Origin: Arenibacter sp041392165
Lineage (GTDB): Bacteria > Bacteroidota > Bacteroidia > Flavobacteriales > Flavobacteriaceae
Direction: 5' to 3'
Length of the DNA stretch: 64,000 bases
Assembly: GCA_041392165.1 (NCBI GenBank)
Contig: JAWKMN010000004.1
Coordinates: 124,001-188,000, forward strand
The notes beneath the pieces were generated by a model. The model had not been told where the DNA came from, searched no databases, and worked only from the letters and a program-made list of their open reading frames with translations. Both the position numbers and the translations under genes were made by a program. Position 1 is the first letter of the stretch. Every line of letters starts with the position of its first letter. Positions 45,844 to 54,122 of the stretch are shown in pieces.

Positions 45844-47463
45844 TCAGTCCTTATCAATGGTTTTGTAGGTATACCTGCTTTTTTTCCAATCAATGAGTTT
45901 TGAAGGGTAGTATTTTACATCCATTTTATCCAAATAGGGTGCCTGATTGCCCAACCTTATTCTGTAATTTTCCCAAATCCTATTTTCTTCTACACTCCAG
46001 CTAAGTTCGGAATAACCGATCATCCTGGGAAATGCCAAATATTCCAACTCATCCATATTGCTAATGGTCTCGGACCATAATGGGGCTTCAACGCCCAAAA
46101 TATGATTTTTATTTATTCCCTCTACATATCTCTCCGGTGTCCAGACATATCCTGTATCTACAGGAATATAACCCGCCCAATGTAGTCCGTGTTTGGATAA
46201 GGTATCATATTGCATATCCAAATAAGCCTTTTTTCCCGGGGACAATATTATTTTCAGCCCTTTTTCCACAGCAATTTTGGCATTTTCTTCATTGGACCAA
46301 AATTGTGCAATGGCTGTGGTATCTATGTTGGCATGCACAATTTCATCCCATCCTATCATTCTTTTTCCGTACTTTTTTACAATTTTGTCCACTTTGGAAA
46401 CAAAATGGATAAAATCCTTTTTCTTGGTAACGTGGCTCTCATCGCCGCCGGCATGGAAATACGGACCTGGCGTAATGGCCGATATTTCCCTTACAACATC
46501 ATCTATAAAGGCATAAACAGTATCCTTGCGGGTGTCGAAAGTGCTAAACCCAACTTCCGTTCCAGTATAGATTTTAGGTGTTTTTCCGTTTCCGTTTAAA
46601 AAGGGATACGAAACCGATGCGGCATTGGTATGCCCGGGCATATCTATTTCAGGGACTATGGTAATAAAATGTTTGGCGGCATAGGCCACAATATCCTTGT
46701 AATCCTCTTGGGTGTAAAAACCACCTGGGCCATCGCCAACCTCGGAACTTCCCCCAATTTCTGTAAGCTTGGGCCATGATTTGATTTCTATTCTCCAGCC
46801 TTGGTCATCTGAAAGGTGTAGGTGTAGGGTATTAATTTTGTAATAGGCCAATAGGTCTATATACTTCTTCACATCTTCCACACTAAAGAAGTGTCGGGCC
46901 ACATCCAACATGGCCCCCCTATATTCAAAATTGGGATGGTCCATTATCTTACCGGTAGGAATCAACCACATTTTATTTTCCGAAAGGGTATCATTACCGG
47001 TCTCCGGAATCATTTGCCTTATGGTCTGTATGCCCCTAAAGGCGCCCTCGGCCGTTTTTGCATTAAGGATAATGGAATCTTGGGTGATGTACAGTTCGTA
47101 ACCTTCCTTGGAGGATAGAGCAGTACTGTCGGACTGATTTATATAAATGATCCGTTGCGTGGTGGCCTTGTTTGTTGAATTTACGGGCAAGTCCAAATCG
47201 ATATGCCATTTTATCTTTTCGGATAGAAATTCACCGACCTCTGTAAAACCGGCAGCGTTTTGGGAGGTTTGGATAATGGTGTTTTTATCCAATCCAAAGG
47301 CACTATTGGTAGGGATTACCCGAAGTGGTTTGGGAATTAAATTTTCCTTGGTCAGATCCGTTGCGGGAAAATTGATGATTTTCTTTTTTTCCTGTTGACA
47401 TGCAGCGAAAACCACAATAACTGTAAATGTTAATAACGATTTAAAAAGAATTGATTTTTTCAC
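45844..47463 (-). CDS. Beta-N-acetylhexosaminidase, GH20 lipoprotein
   Basis: A 539-residue exported glycosidase that removes terminal N-acetylglucosamine or N-acetylgalactosamine. The signal peptide ends FAACQQE, a lipobox, so it is membrane-anchored. A small N-terminal GH20b-like domain precedes the catalytic barrel, with LHLHLSDDQGWRIEI, IVPEIDMPGH and the catalytic Asp-Glu pair in FHAGGDESH; W residues near the C-terminus shape the pocket. Likely works on chitin- or glycan-derived oligosaccharides in the periplasm. Confidence 0.93.
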   Translation of the reverse strand: MKKSILFKSLLTFTVIVVFAACQQEKKKIINFPATDLTKENLIPKPLRVIPTNSAFGLDKNTIIQTSQNAAGFTEVGEFLSEKIKWHIDLDLPVNSTNKATTQRIIYINQSDSTALSSKEGYELYITQDSIILNAKTAEGAFRGIQTIRQMIPETGNDTLSENKMWLIPTGKIMDHPNFEYRGAMLDVARHFFSVEDVKKYIDLLAYYKINTLHLHLSDDQGWRIEIKSWPKLTEIGGSSEVGDGPGGFYTQEDYKDIVAYAAKHFITIVPEIDMPGHTNAASVSYPFLNGNGKTPKIYTGTEVGFSTFDTRKDTVYAFIDDVVREISAITPGPYFHAGGDESHVTKKKDFIHFVSKVDKIVKKYGKRMIGWDEIVHANIDTTAIAQFWSNEENAKIAVEKGLKIILSPGKKAYLDMQYDTLSKHGLHWAGYIPVDTGYVWTPERYVEGINKNHILGVEAPLWSETISNMDELEYLAFPRMIGYSELSWSVEENRIWENYRIRLGNQAPYLDKMDVKYYPSKLIDWKKSRYTYKTIDKD

Positions 47464-47655
47464 ACGTTTAAATTTTAGTAATTAATTATTAATGAGATAA
47501 TTATAAAATTGAGAACGTGTGCAACCACTTCGTTCTCACACTAAAAATTTTAAAGGTTATCTTTTAGTAAGAAATGTTTAAACCACTTCATTTATTAATG
47601 TTCGCTTCATTAGGATGACTGTATTAATATTACAGTGTAATTCCTATTCTTGGGT

Positions 47656-48300
47656 TCAATTCATATAGGGTTCGATAACCACATACCAAAGGTTGTATCC
47701 TTTGTAGTTCATGTGGAGCCCATCATTTAAAAAGATGTCCTTTCTTACTTGTTTTCCATCCATCATCACGTCCCATACATTGGCAAACTCCAGGGAAGTG
47801 TCCCTCTTGCACAGACGTTTAAATTGCCTGTTCAAATTTTTGTATTTTCTTTTTAAATGCCATCTGGCAATACTTGGTTTTGCTGCGATAATCACAATTT
47901 GGGTATTGTGGTCCCTCTCTTTTATTTTGGAGATGATCATCCGGGTATTTTTAATGATTTCCGAAGTCTTCTTCTTGGCGGCAATATCATTATCCCCTTC
48001 GTAGATAAAAACTTTTTTTGGAGCGTATCGCAATATGAGTTCTTGATGATACTCCAATAGATCGGAAGATTGTGAACCACCAAAGCCCGAGTTTACAATT
48101 TGTTGATCGGGAAACATGGCCTCCAGATTTTTCCACATACGAATGGTTGAACTTCCGGCAAAAACCGTGGTTTCCTTAGAAGCGTCCCAAATTGAATCAT
48201 ACTTTTGCTGTAAGGAACCGACTTCGTTTTTATAACCATTGGATTTTTGACCGAAGGTAACGGCTGTAAATAGAAGGAATAAAAAAAATAGTTTTTTCAA
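47656..48300 (-). CDS. Secreted SGNH/GDSL hydrolase
   Basis: A 214-residue exported esterase or deacetylase. The signal peptide is FFLFLLFTAVTFGQ. Block I is FAGSSTIRMW (catalytic Ser), the oxyanion Gly lies in NSGFGGSQSSD, block III is YEGDNDIA (Asn), and block V is NDGLHMNYKGY with the DxxH catalytic pair. The family includes carbohydrate acetyl esterases, which would suit the neighbouring hexosaminidase, but the substrate is not proven. Confidence 0.87.
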   Translation of the reverse strand: MKKLFFLFLLFTAVTFGQKSNGYKNEVGSLQQKYDSIWDASKETTVFAGSSTIRMWKNLEAMFPDQQIVNSGFGGSQSSDLLEYHQELILRYAPKKVFIYEGDNDIAAKKKTSEIIKNTRMIISKIKERDHNTQIVIIAAKPSIARWHLKRKYKNLNRQFKRLCKRDTSLEFANVWDVMMDGKQVRKDIFLNDGLHMNYKGYNLWYVVIEPYMN

Positions 48301-48404
48301 TTTAAAACAATTAAGGGTGTTAACTTATGATATTTATTGGTTCTGACCAATAATTTTAGGCGAGTGATCGGCATGCTATTGTATTTACGGATCCTAAAAA
48401 AATA

Positions 48405-49313
48405 TTACCTTACTCCGTGAACGTTCATCTCCAAGGTATATAAGGAATTCATCGCCGTAATGAACAGGGTCTGTTGGTTTTTGCCTCCAAAAGTAACATT
48501 GGCGGTCCACTTCCGGTCTATGGGAATATGTAGAATTTGTTCTCCTTTAAAATTAAAGACGGTAACCCCATTTCCGGTGAGGTACACGTTGCCTTGGTTG
48601 TCCATAGTCATTCCGTCAGACCCCATATTGGCAAATAAGGTCTTATTACCAAGACTGGCATCGGGATTAATAGTGTACGAATAGGTTTTTTTATCGCCTA
48701 TGTCCGCAACGTACAATAAGGAGCCGTTCTTATTCCCAATAATACCATTGGGCCTTATGTAATCATTTGCTACGATGATGGCATCCTGTTGGCCAGGGGG
48801 TAGATAATAAACATTTTGTGTTTCCAATTCTTGCTCTGTTCTGGTCCAATATGATCTTTTATAAAATGGATCCGTAAAGTAGATACCCCCCTTTGGGTCT
48901 ACCCATAGGTCGTTGGGTCCGTTTAATTTTTTACCTTCAAAATCATCGATTAGGACGGTTACGTTTTTTTGGGAATCTATTCGCCACAGTTCATTGTTTT
49001 CATCGGCACAGGCCAATAGGTTGCCGTCGTGATCAAAATAGAGTCCGTTGGCCCTTCCGGAAGGCTCCATATAAACCGATACGGTATTGTCCTTGGCGGA
49101 CCATTTTAGTATACGATCGTTGGGTTGGTCCGTAAAAAGAACATCACCGTTGGGAGCTACCGCTGGCCCTTCGGTAAAAGTATAGTCGGTTGCTGCCAAT
49201 TGTACTTTTGCGTTTTTGGCGATCAGGGGAGTGGGCAGAGATTTACAGGAAAGAAAGAGTAATATGGTACCGGTGCATATGGCGGTTAATAACGCATTAA
49301 TTTTAATACTCAT
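48405..49313 (-). CDS. SMP-30/gluconolactonase/LRE family lipoprotein
   Basis: A 302-residue six-bladed beta-propeller of the SMP-30 family, with a lipobox-like FLSC at the end of its signal peptide. FTEGPAVAPNGDVLFTDQPNDRIL, GPNDLWVDPKGGIYFTDPFY and NGIIGNKNGSLLYVAD carry the family's metal-binding Glu, Asn and Asp. Such enzymes open lactones of sugar acids. Being exported, it may act on sugar lactones from glycan oxidation. It is the third gene of a minus-strand hydrolase group. Confidence 0.88.
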   Translation of the reverse strand: MSIKINALLTAICTGTILLFLSCKSLPTPLIAKNAKVQLAATDYTFTEGPAVAPNGDVLFTDQPNDRILKWSAKDNTVSVYMEPSGRANGLYFDHDGNLLACADENNELWRIDSQKNVTVLIDDFEGKKLNGPNDLWVDPKGGIYFTDPFYKRSYWTRTEQELETQNVYYLPPGQQDAIIVANDYIRPNGIIGNKNGSLLYVADIGDKKTYSYTINPDASLGNKTLFANMGSDGMTMDNQGNVYLTGNGVTVFNFKGEQILHIPIDRKWTANVTFGGKNQQTLFITAMNSLYTLEMNVHGVR

Positions 49314-49372
49314 ACGGGCTTGGGTTATGGTTTGTCAAAGTATATCTTTAATATCAAATTTTCCGATCAGCG

Positions 49373-49436
49373 CATTTTCAAATTATCTCATTTTCAAATT
49401 ATCTCATTTTCAAATTGTCACATTTTCAAATTATCT
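49373..49436. repeat. 16-bp tandem repeat, four copies
   Basis: CATTTTCAAATTATCT repeats at 49373, 49389, 49405 and 49421 with one or two changes in the third copy. It lies just upstream of the SMP-30 gene and after the DUF3500 gene stop. The unit is not a multiple of three, and no frame uses it. Confidence 0.85.
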
Positions 49437-49448
49437 CCATTGGTAAAT

Positions 49449-50486
49449 TTATCTGTGATCTTTTTCATAGTGGGCTTTTAATACATCCTCTCCATAATCA
49501 TTGGTCAGATCCCTTACAACGGTATGTACATGGTTGGCATCGTTCTGGGTGTTGTCATATTCAATCAGCAGTATAGGACCATGAATCCGGAAATAATGCC
49601 CTTTTCCGGGCTGCATACTCCCGGCCCAGGCAAATTTTAAGTGGTCTATACCCGCTTTTTTTATTTTTTTCTTAAATTCTTTAGCAAATCCATGCTCGTA
49701 ATTATCGATGTACAGGTCCAGAAGTTCCATGAAAATCTTTTTTTGATTTGGGGACAGGTCCGTATAGGGAATTCCGAAGGATTCCAATTGTCCTACCTTT
49801 CTTTTGGTGGTGGTAATGATATCGTGCGGGGCGACATCTGTAAAAACCACTGTTTTTAATTGTTCCTCGGTCATGGAATGCAGGAGTGAAAATCCTAATT
49901 GTGCTTCCTTTTTCAACACTTCCCTGCCTTTGTATTCCGTACTTCGCACAATACCGGGATTGGTTCCGAAAAAAGTAGGGGTCGCGGAACTTATAATTCC
50001 ATCGGTAGAGGTGAAGTTCAAGGAAAGGTGATGGCCCTCAAATCGCCATCCCCAAGCCTTATCCTTGCTGGGATTGCCAAAAATGCAAAAATGATAGTTT
50101 AACGGATCACGTCTGTGCCCGCCATCGGGCATTTTATCGGCATCGTTATTTTCTATGATCCGCAGCACTTTTTCCAGTTCCATTATTTCCTGTGACTTGC
50201 GAAAACCTTCTTCGCTCAAGGAAGCCCTAAGCAGGTCCAGTGCAGCTTTTTTTTGTTCCTCGTTAAAATCATGGAATGTGGCTCCTTCCCTGGGAATAGG
50301 TACGTAATTCATATTAAAGCGTTCCGTATCCTCAAAGGAAAATAGGGTTTTGGCCTTTATTTCCCCGGAAAGGCTACTGATAAAATCATTGGCCTTTTGT
50401 AACACGTTCTGAGCGGGAACCATACCAAAGAACATAAGTAGCATGGCCGATGAAATCATTTTTTTTAAGGTCGGTCTTAATTTCAT
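49449..50486 (-). CDS. DUF3500 secreted protein
   Basis: A 345-residue exported protein of the DUF3500 family. After a signal peptide (AMLLMFFGMVPAQ) it has FHDFNEEQKKAALDLLRASLSEEG, HRRDPLNYHFCIFGNPSKDKAWGWRFEGHHLSLNFT and the C-terminal GHYFRIHGPILLIEYDNTQNDANHVHTVVRD, with many His and Asp residues that suggest a metal site. Its function is unknown. It is the first gene of the four-gene minus-strand block. Confidence 0.9.
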   Translation of the reverse strand: MKLRPTLKKMISSAMLLMFFGMVPAQNVLQKANDFISSLSGEIKAKTLFSFEDTERFNMNYVPIPREGATFHDFNEEQKKAALDLLRASLSEEGFRKSQEIMELEKVLRIIENNDADKMPDGGHRRDPLNYHFCIFGNPSKDKAWGWRFEGHHLSLNFTSTDGIISSATPTFFGTNPGIVRSTEYKGREVLKKEAQLGFSLLHSMTEEQLKTVVFTDVAPHDIITTTKRKVGQLESFGIPYTDLSPNQKKIFMELLDLYIDNYEHGFAKEFKKKIKKAGIDHLKFAWAGSMQPGKGHYFRIHGPILLIEYDNTQNDANHVHTVVRDLTNDYGEDVLKAHYEKDHR

Positions 50487-50821
50487 TTGTCTATCTAGGT
50501 TTATAATTATCTATGTTTTATTAAAAGTTATTTCAGATAGTAATAAGGAAAGGGCCCAGGGCCCTTGCACAAAGGGATTGAATTGTTCCTAAACCCATTA
50601 GGAAACATAAACTTAATCTTTATAATTCCCCGACGGCTCTGCCTCGAGGACAGTCGGTTTCAAGAAATTTTTTATTGTAAATAAGGCCATACGGGGTATT
50701 AATTTTATGTTGGTCATAATGGTTTGGTCGATCAACTAAGGTACTAAAGTTAGCTAAAAACTCGGAACATACTATAGTCGGAACCATACAGACTTCGTAT
50801 TTTTGTTGAAAAGCGAAGTTT
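50487..50821. other. Hairpin-rich spacer between DUF3500 gene and mazG
   Basis: 335 bases with divergent promoters. It holds GC palindromes (AAGGGCCC...GGGCCCTT near 50550), a TTCCTAA/TTAGGAA hairpin near 50586-50604, the second 44-bp repeat copy and a TATTTTTG box at 50798-50805 serving mazG. Confidence 0.6.
50635..50678 (+). repeat. 44-bp dispersed repeat, copy 2
   Basis: 43 of 44 bases identical to 45523-45566 and in the same orientation. It is preceded by ATAATTCCCCGACGGC (50622-50637), which also occurs at 45371-45386. The CCGAC...GTCGG stem encloses CCTCGAGG. Confidence 0.9.
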
Positions 50822-51595
50822 ATGAATTCTCGGGAATCCCAATTAAAAGCCTTTGATAGGCTCCTCACAATAATGGATGAATTGCGGGCCCAATGTCCGT
50901 GGGATAAAAAACAGACCATGCAAACATTGCGGCACTTGACCATTGAGGAAACCTATGAATTGGGAGATGCCATTCTGGACAACGATTTGGAGGAAATAAA
51001 AAAGGAATTGGGTGATGTTCTCCTGCACATTGTTTTTTATGCCAAAATTGGAAGTGAAACCAAGCATTTTGATATTGGGGATGTTGCCAACGATATCTGT
51101 GATAAGCTCATCAATAGGCATCCCCATATCTATGGGGATGTAACGGTGGAAAATGAAGAGGAAGTGAAGCGGAATTGGGAAAAAATTAAATTGAAAGAAG
51201 GAAAAAAAAGTGTTCTGGAAGGGGTGCCCAACGGACTACCTGCTCTGGTAAAGGCCAACCGTATCCAGGACAAGGTGGCAGGAGTAGGGTTCGACTGGGA
51301 AAAGCCCGAGCAGGTTTGGGAAAAAGTGCAGGAAGAACTGAAAGAATTACAATATGAGGTTAAACACCGCAATGGGGACGCTATGGAGTCCGAGTTTGGG
51401 GATGTGCTGTTCTCTATGGTAAATTATGCCCGATTTTTGAACATAAATCCTGAGAACGCCCTGGAACGTACCAACAAAAAATTCTTAAAACGATTTCAAT
51501 ATTTGGAAAATAAGGCCAAGGAACAGGGCAAGGCCTTAAAGGATATGACCTTGGCGGAAATGGATGTTTTTTGGGAGGAGTCCAAAACCCAATAG
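50822..51595 (+). CDS. mazG: Nucleoside triphosphate pyrophosphohydrolase MazG
   Basis: Hydrolyses (d)NTPs to monophosphates and pyrophosphate, for nucleotide-pool cleansing. It has 257 residues with two MazG all-alpha domains. The first is complete: CPWDKKQTMQTLRHLTIEETYELGDAI with EExxE metal residues and KELGDVLLHIVFYAKIG. The second includes KVQEELKELQYEV and SEFGDVLFSMVNYARFL. A TATTTTTG promoter box lies 17 bases upstream. Confidence 0.94.
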   Translation: MNSRESQLKAFDRLLTIMDELRAQCPWDKKQTMQTLRHLTIEETYELGDAILDNDLEEIKKELGDVLLHIVFYAKIGSETKHFDIGDVANDICDKLINRHPHIYGDVTVENEEEVKRNWEKIKLKEGKKSVLEGVPNGLPALVKANRIQDKVAGVGFDWEKPEQVWEKVQEELKELQYEVKHRNGDAMESEFGDVLFSMVNYARFLNINPENALERTNKKFLKRFQYLENKAKEQGKALKDMTLAEMDVFWEESKTQ

Positions 51596-51653
51596 AAAGT
51601 TTTCATTTTTCATAAATTTTCCAATATTCCCCAAAAAACGAATGGGGATAATA

Positions 51654-51661
51654 TATCTTTG
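51654..51661 (+). promoter_or_regulatory. -7 promoter box (TATCTTTG) of MATE gene
   Basis: TANNTTTG match that includes the TTG at 51659, so that codon cannot be the start; the in-frame GTG at 51680 is the first usable one. Confidence 0.5.
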
Positions 51662-51679
51662 CCCCTTCAAAATCAAAAT

Positions 51680-53070
51680 GTGTTGTTGCATAAATATACC
51701 AGGGAGTTTCGTTATAACTTATCCCTTTCCTTTCCCGTAATTCTTGGAATGCTAGGGCATTCCTTTGTACAGTTTGCCGACAATATTATGGTAGGGCAAT
51801 TGGGTACAGCGGAATTGGCCGCGGTTTCCTTGGGCAATAGTTTTGTATTCATAGCCATGTCCCTAGGTATAGGGTTTTCTACGGCCATAACGCCCTTGGT
51901 CGCCGAGGCCGATGGTGCGGGCAATGTGGCTGCGGGAAAAAGCGCACTTAAGCATGGTCTATTGTTGTGTACCCTTATGGGCATTTCGCTTTTTGGGATA
52001 ATATTGTTGGCCAAGCCGCTTATGTATCTCATGAAGCAACCTCCAGAAGTGGTGGAATTGGCCATGCCCTATTTGGATTTAGTGGCATTTTCATTGGTTC
52101 CGTTAATTGTATTCCAGGCTTTTAAACAGTTCTCCGAGGGGTTGTCCCAGACCAAGTACCCCATGTATGCTACGGTAATTGCAAATTTTGTAAATATTTT
52201 ATTGAACTATCTTTTAATTTTCGGTTCCTGGGGCTTTCCTAAAATGGGAATCGTAGGGGCGGCCTGGGGTACGTTGATTTCACGTATCATTATGGTTATT
52301 TTTCTTTGGGTACTGCTGAAGAACAAAAAGAAGTTTCATGATTATGTTACCGGACTCAACTTTAGGTTTATGGAAAAAAGGGTCATGAAGAAAATCCTAG
52401 ATCTAGGATTTCCTTCGGCCTTACAGATGTTTTTGAAGTTGCCATTTTTACTGCCGCGGTTTGGTTAAGTGGTGTTTTGGGCAAGAATTCCCAAGCGGCC
52501 AACCAGATAGCCTTAAATTTGAGCAGTATGACCTTTATGGTAGGAATGGGGCTGGGCGTGGCGGCTATGATTCGTGTGGGAAACCAAAAGGGATTAATGG
52601 ACTTTAAAGAATTAAGGCGTATTGCTCAGTCTATCTTTCTACTTACCTTCATATTGGAAGTGATTTTTGCTTTGTCTTTTGTTGTTTTGAACGATTTTTT
52701 ACCTACAATCTATCTGGATCTTGGGGATGTCAATAATTTGGCCGATAATATAGAGGTGGTCAAGATGGCGGCGGAACTAATTTTGGTTGCAGCCGTATTT
52801 CAAATTTCGGATGGTCTACAGGTGGTGGTGTTGGGGGCGTTAAGGGGGCTTCAGGATGTTAGGATACCTACCATGATTACCTTTGTAGCATATTGGATGA
52901 TAGGCTTTCCCATTAGTTTTTATTTGGGACTTTACACACCATTACAGAGTACGGGGATATGGGTAGGTCTGTTGTCCGGACTTACGGCATCTGCCGTAAT
53001 GTTGTATATTAGATTTAATTATCTGACCAAGAGGTTAATTGCCCAAAAGGGGCTAGACGATATTGATTGA
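51680..53070 (+). pseudogene. MATE family efflux transporter, frameshifted
   Basis: Multidrug/toxin extrusion transporter split into two frames, 51680-52468 and 52477-53070. The first holds the N-terminal half (SFPVILGMLGHSFVQFADNIMVGQLGT) and the second the C-terminal half (NQIALNLSSMTFMVGMGLGVAAMIRVGN). The break maps to the T run at 52430-52434: adding one T restores FFEVAIFTAAVWLSGVLG and gives exactly 464 codons, the normal MATE length. The gene is otherwise undecayed, so this is either a recent mutation or an assembly error in a homopolymer. The start is a GTG at 51680. Confidence 0.88.
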
Positions 53071-53143
53071 TATTAGGGCAAGGCGGTATTTGCCAAGAAA
53101 GACTGGTTTTAAGGATATCGATGTTTATAAAAAAAGTTGATTT

Positions 53144-53371
53144 ATGGAATTTCCAAAATTTTTATTAGGTGATAATACGGATTATCCAACCGCTATTTTC
53201 GTAGTACATACAGAATACCCCAGATTTATAATCAATCTGGAAAACGATGAAGTGGAGTGGCTGGAGGATTTTGGCCAGGAAGATGAAAAGGAGCTGGAGG
53301 CCGAGGCCGGGAATTTAATTGAACAGGCTACAGCTTTCTATGACCGAGAAATTTCCCGCTACCAAGAATAG
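53144..53371 (+). CDS. Small acidic conserved protein
   Basis: A 75-residue soluble protein, strongly acidic (EWLEDFGQEDEKELEAEAGN). It has a beta-hairpin-like N-terminal half (TAIFVVHTEYPRFIINLENDEVEW) and a helical C-terminus. No named domain is recognised, but it looks well formed and its stop is three bases before the PAP2 gene start, so it is very likely translated. Function unknown. Confidence 0.75.
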   Translation: MEFPKFLLGDNTDYPTAIFVVHTEYPRFIINLENDEVEWLEDFGQEDEKELEAEAGNLIEQATAFYDREISRYQE

Positions 53372-53374
53372 TAT

Positions 53375-53944
53375 ATGTTGGAGCAGTTGGTACATTACGA
53401 CAGGGAATTGTTTTTATTCCTGAATAACTTGGGCAGTGCCAGATGGGACGGTTTTTGGCTTTTCATGACCAATAAATGGAGTTCTATTCCCCTTTATGGG
53501 CTTTTGGCATTTTTAACCTATAAGGCATTCGGTCCCAAACGCCTTTTAATGACACTCTTGGCTATTGCACTGCTCGTTCTTGTAACGGATCAATTGGCCA
53601 ATTTCTTTAAATATGGTGTGCAGCGGTTAAGGCCTTGCCATGACAATGGGATAACCGACCTAATGCGTTTGGTGAAAAGTTCCTGTGGCGGAAAATATGG
53701 TTATTTCTCAGCCCATGCCGCCAATTCCTTTGCCGTAGCCATTTTCTTTGCCACCTCGTTATGGTCAAAGTACAAATATATGGGACCGTTTCTACTGGTG
53801 TGGGCATCGGTGGTCGCTTATAGCAGGATATATATAGGAGTGCATTTTCCCTTGGATGTACTAACAGGAGCCCTCATAGGTACTTTTTTGGGAGGATTAT
53901 TTTTGAAGCTTTTTCTAAAGGCCGTTTCTAGATATACTACTTGA
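53375..53944 (+). CDS. PAP2 family phosphatase
   Basis: A 189-residue membrane phosphatase with about five helices. The three acid-phosphatase motifs are seen: KYGVQRLRPCHD (KxxxxxxRP), YFSAHAANSFA (SGH-like, with the His) and YSRIYIGVHFPLDVL (SRxxxxxHxxxD). Family members dephosphorylate lipid phosphates such as undecaprenyl pyrophosphate or phosphatidate. It forms an operon with the small acidic protein. The insertion sequence lies 130 bases downstream. Confidence 0.92.
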   Translation: MLEQLVHYDRELFLFLNNLGSARWDGFWLFMTNKWSSIPLYGLLAFLTYKAFGPKRLLMTLLAIALLVLVTDQLANFFKYGVQRLRPCHDNGITDLMRLVKSSCGGKYGYFSAHAANSFAVAIFFATSLWSKYKYMGPFLLVWASVVAYSRIYIGVHFPLDVLTGALIGTFLGGLFLKLFLKAVSRYTT

Positions 53945-54026
53945 TCCAGGAATCTTATTGAGGTTGGTATTACATCTACCCACTCTTTTTGGCCTGCTGC
54001 ATAAAGTAGGCGTATTCAGAAGTAGT

Positions 54027-54053
54027 TTAATTACTTGTATATCAAGTAATTAA
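54027..54053. repeat. 11-bp palindrome upstream of the insertion sequence
   Basis: TTAATTACTTG (54027-54037), a five-base centre TATAT, and CAAGTAATTAA (54043-54053), a perfect inverted repeat. It lies 20 bases left of the element. It may be a terminator-like hairpin or protein site of the host genome. Confidence 0.7.
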
Positions 54054-54073
54054 TTCGTATATTAAGGTATAAT

Positions 54074-54116
54074 AAAACCCCGAAAATGAGTATCCAGCTC
54101 GAAAAACGGGGTTTTT
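54074..54116 (+). terminator. Terminator-like hairpin at left IS end
   Basis: Nine-base perfect stem AAAACCCCG (54074-54082) / CGGGGTTTT (54107-54115), loop of 24, ending in five T. It would stop plus-strand transcription coming from the PAP2 gene before it reaches the transposase. Confidence 0.75.
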
Positions 54117-54122
54117 ATCTTA

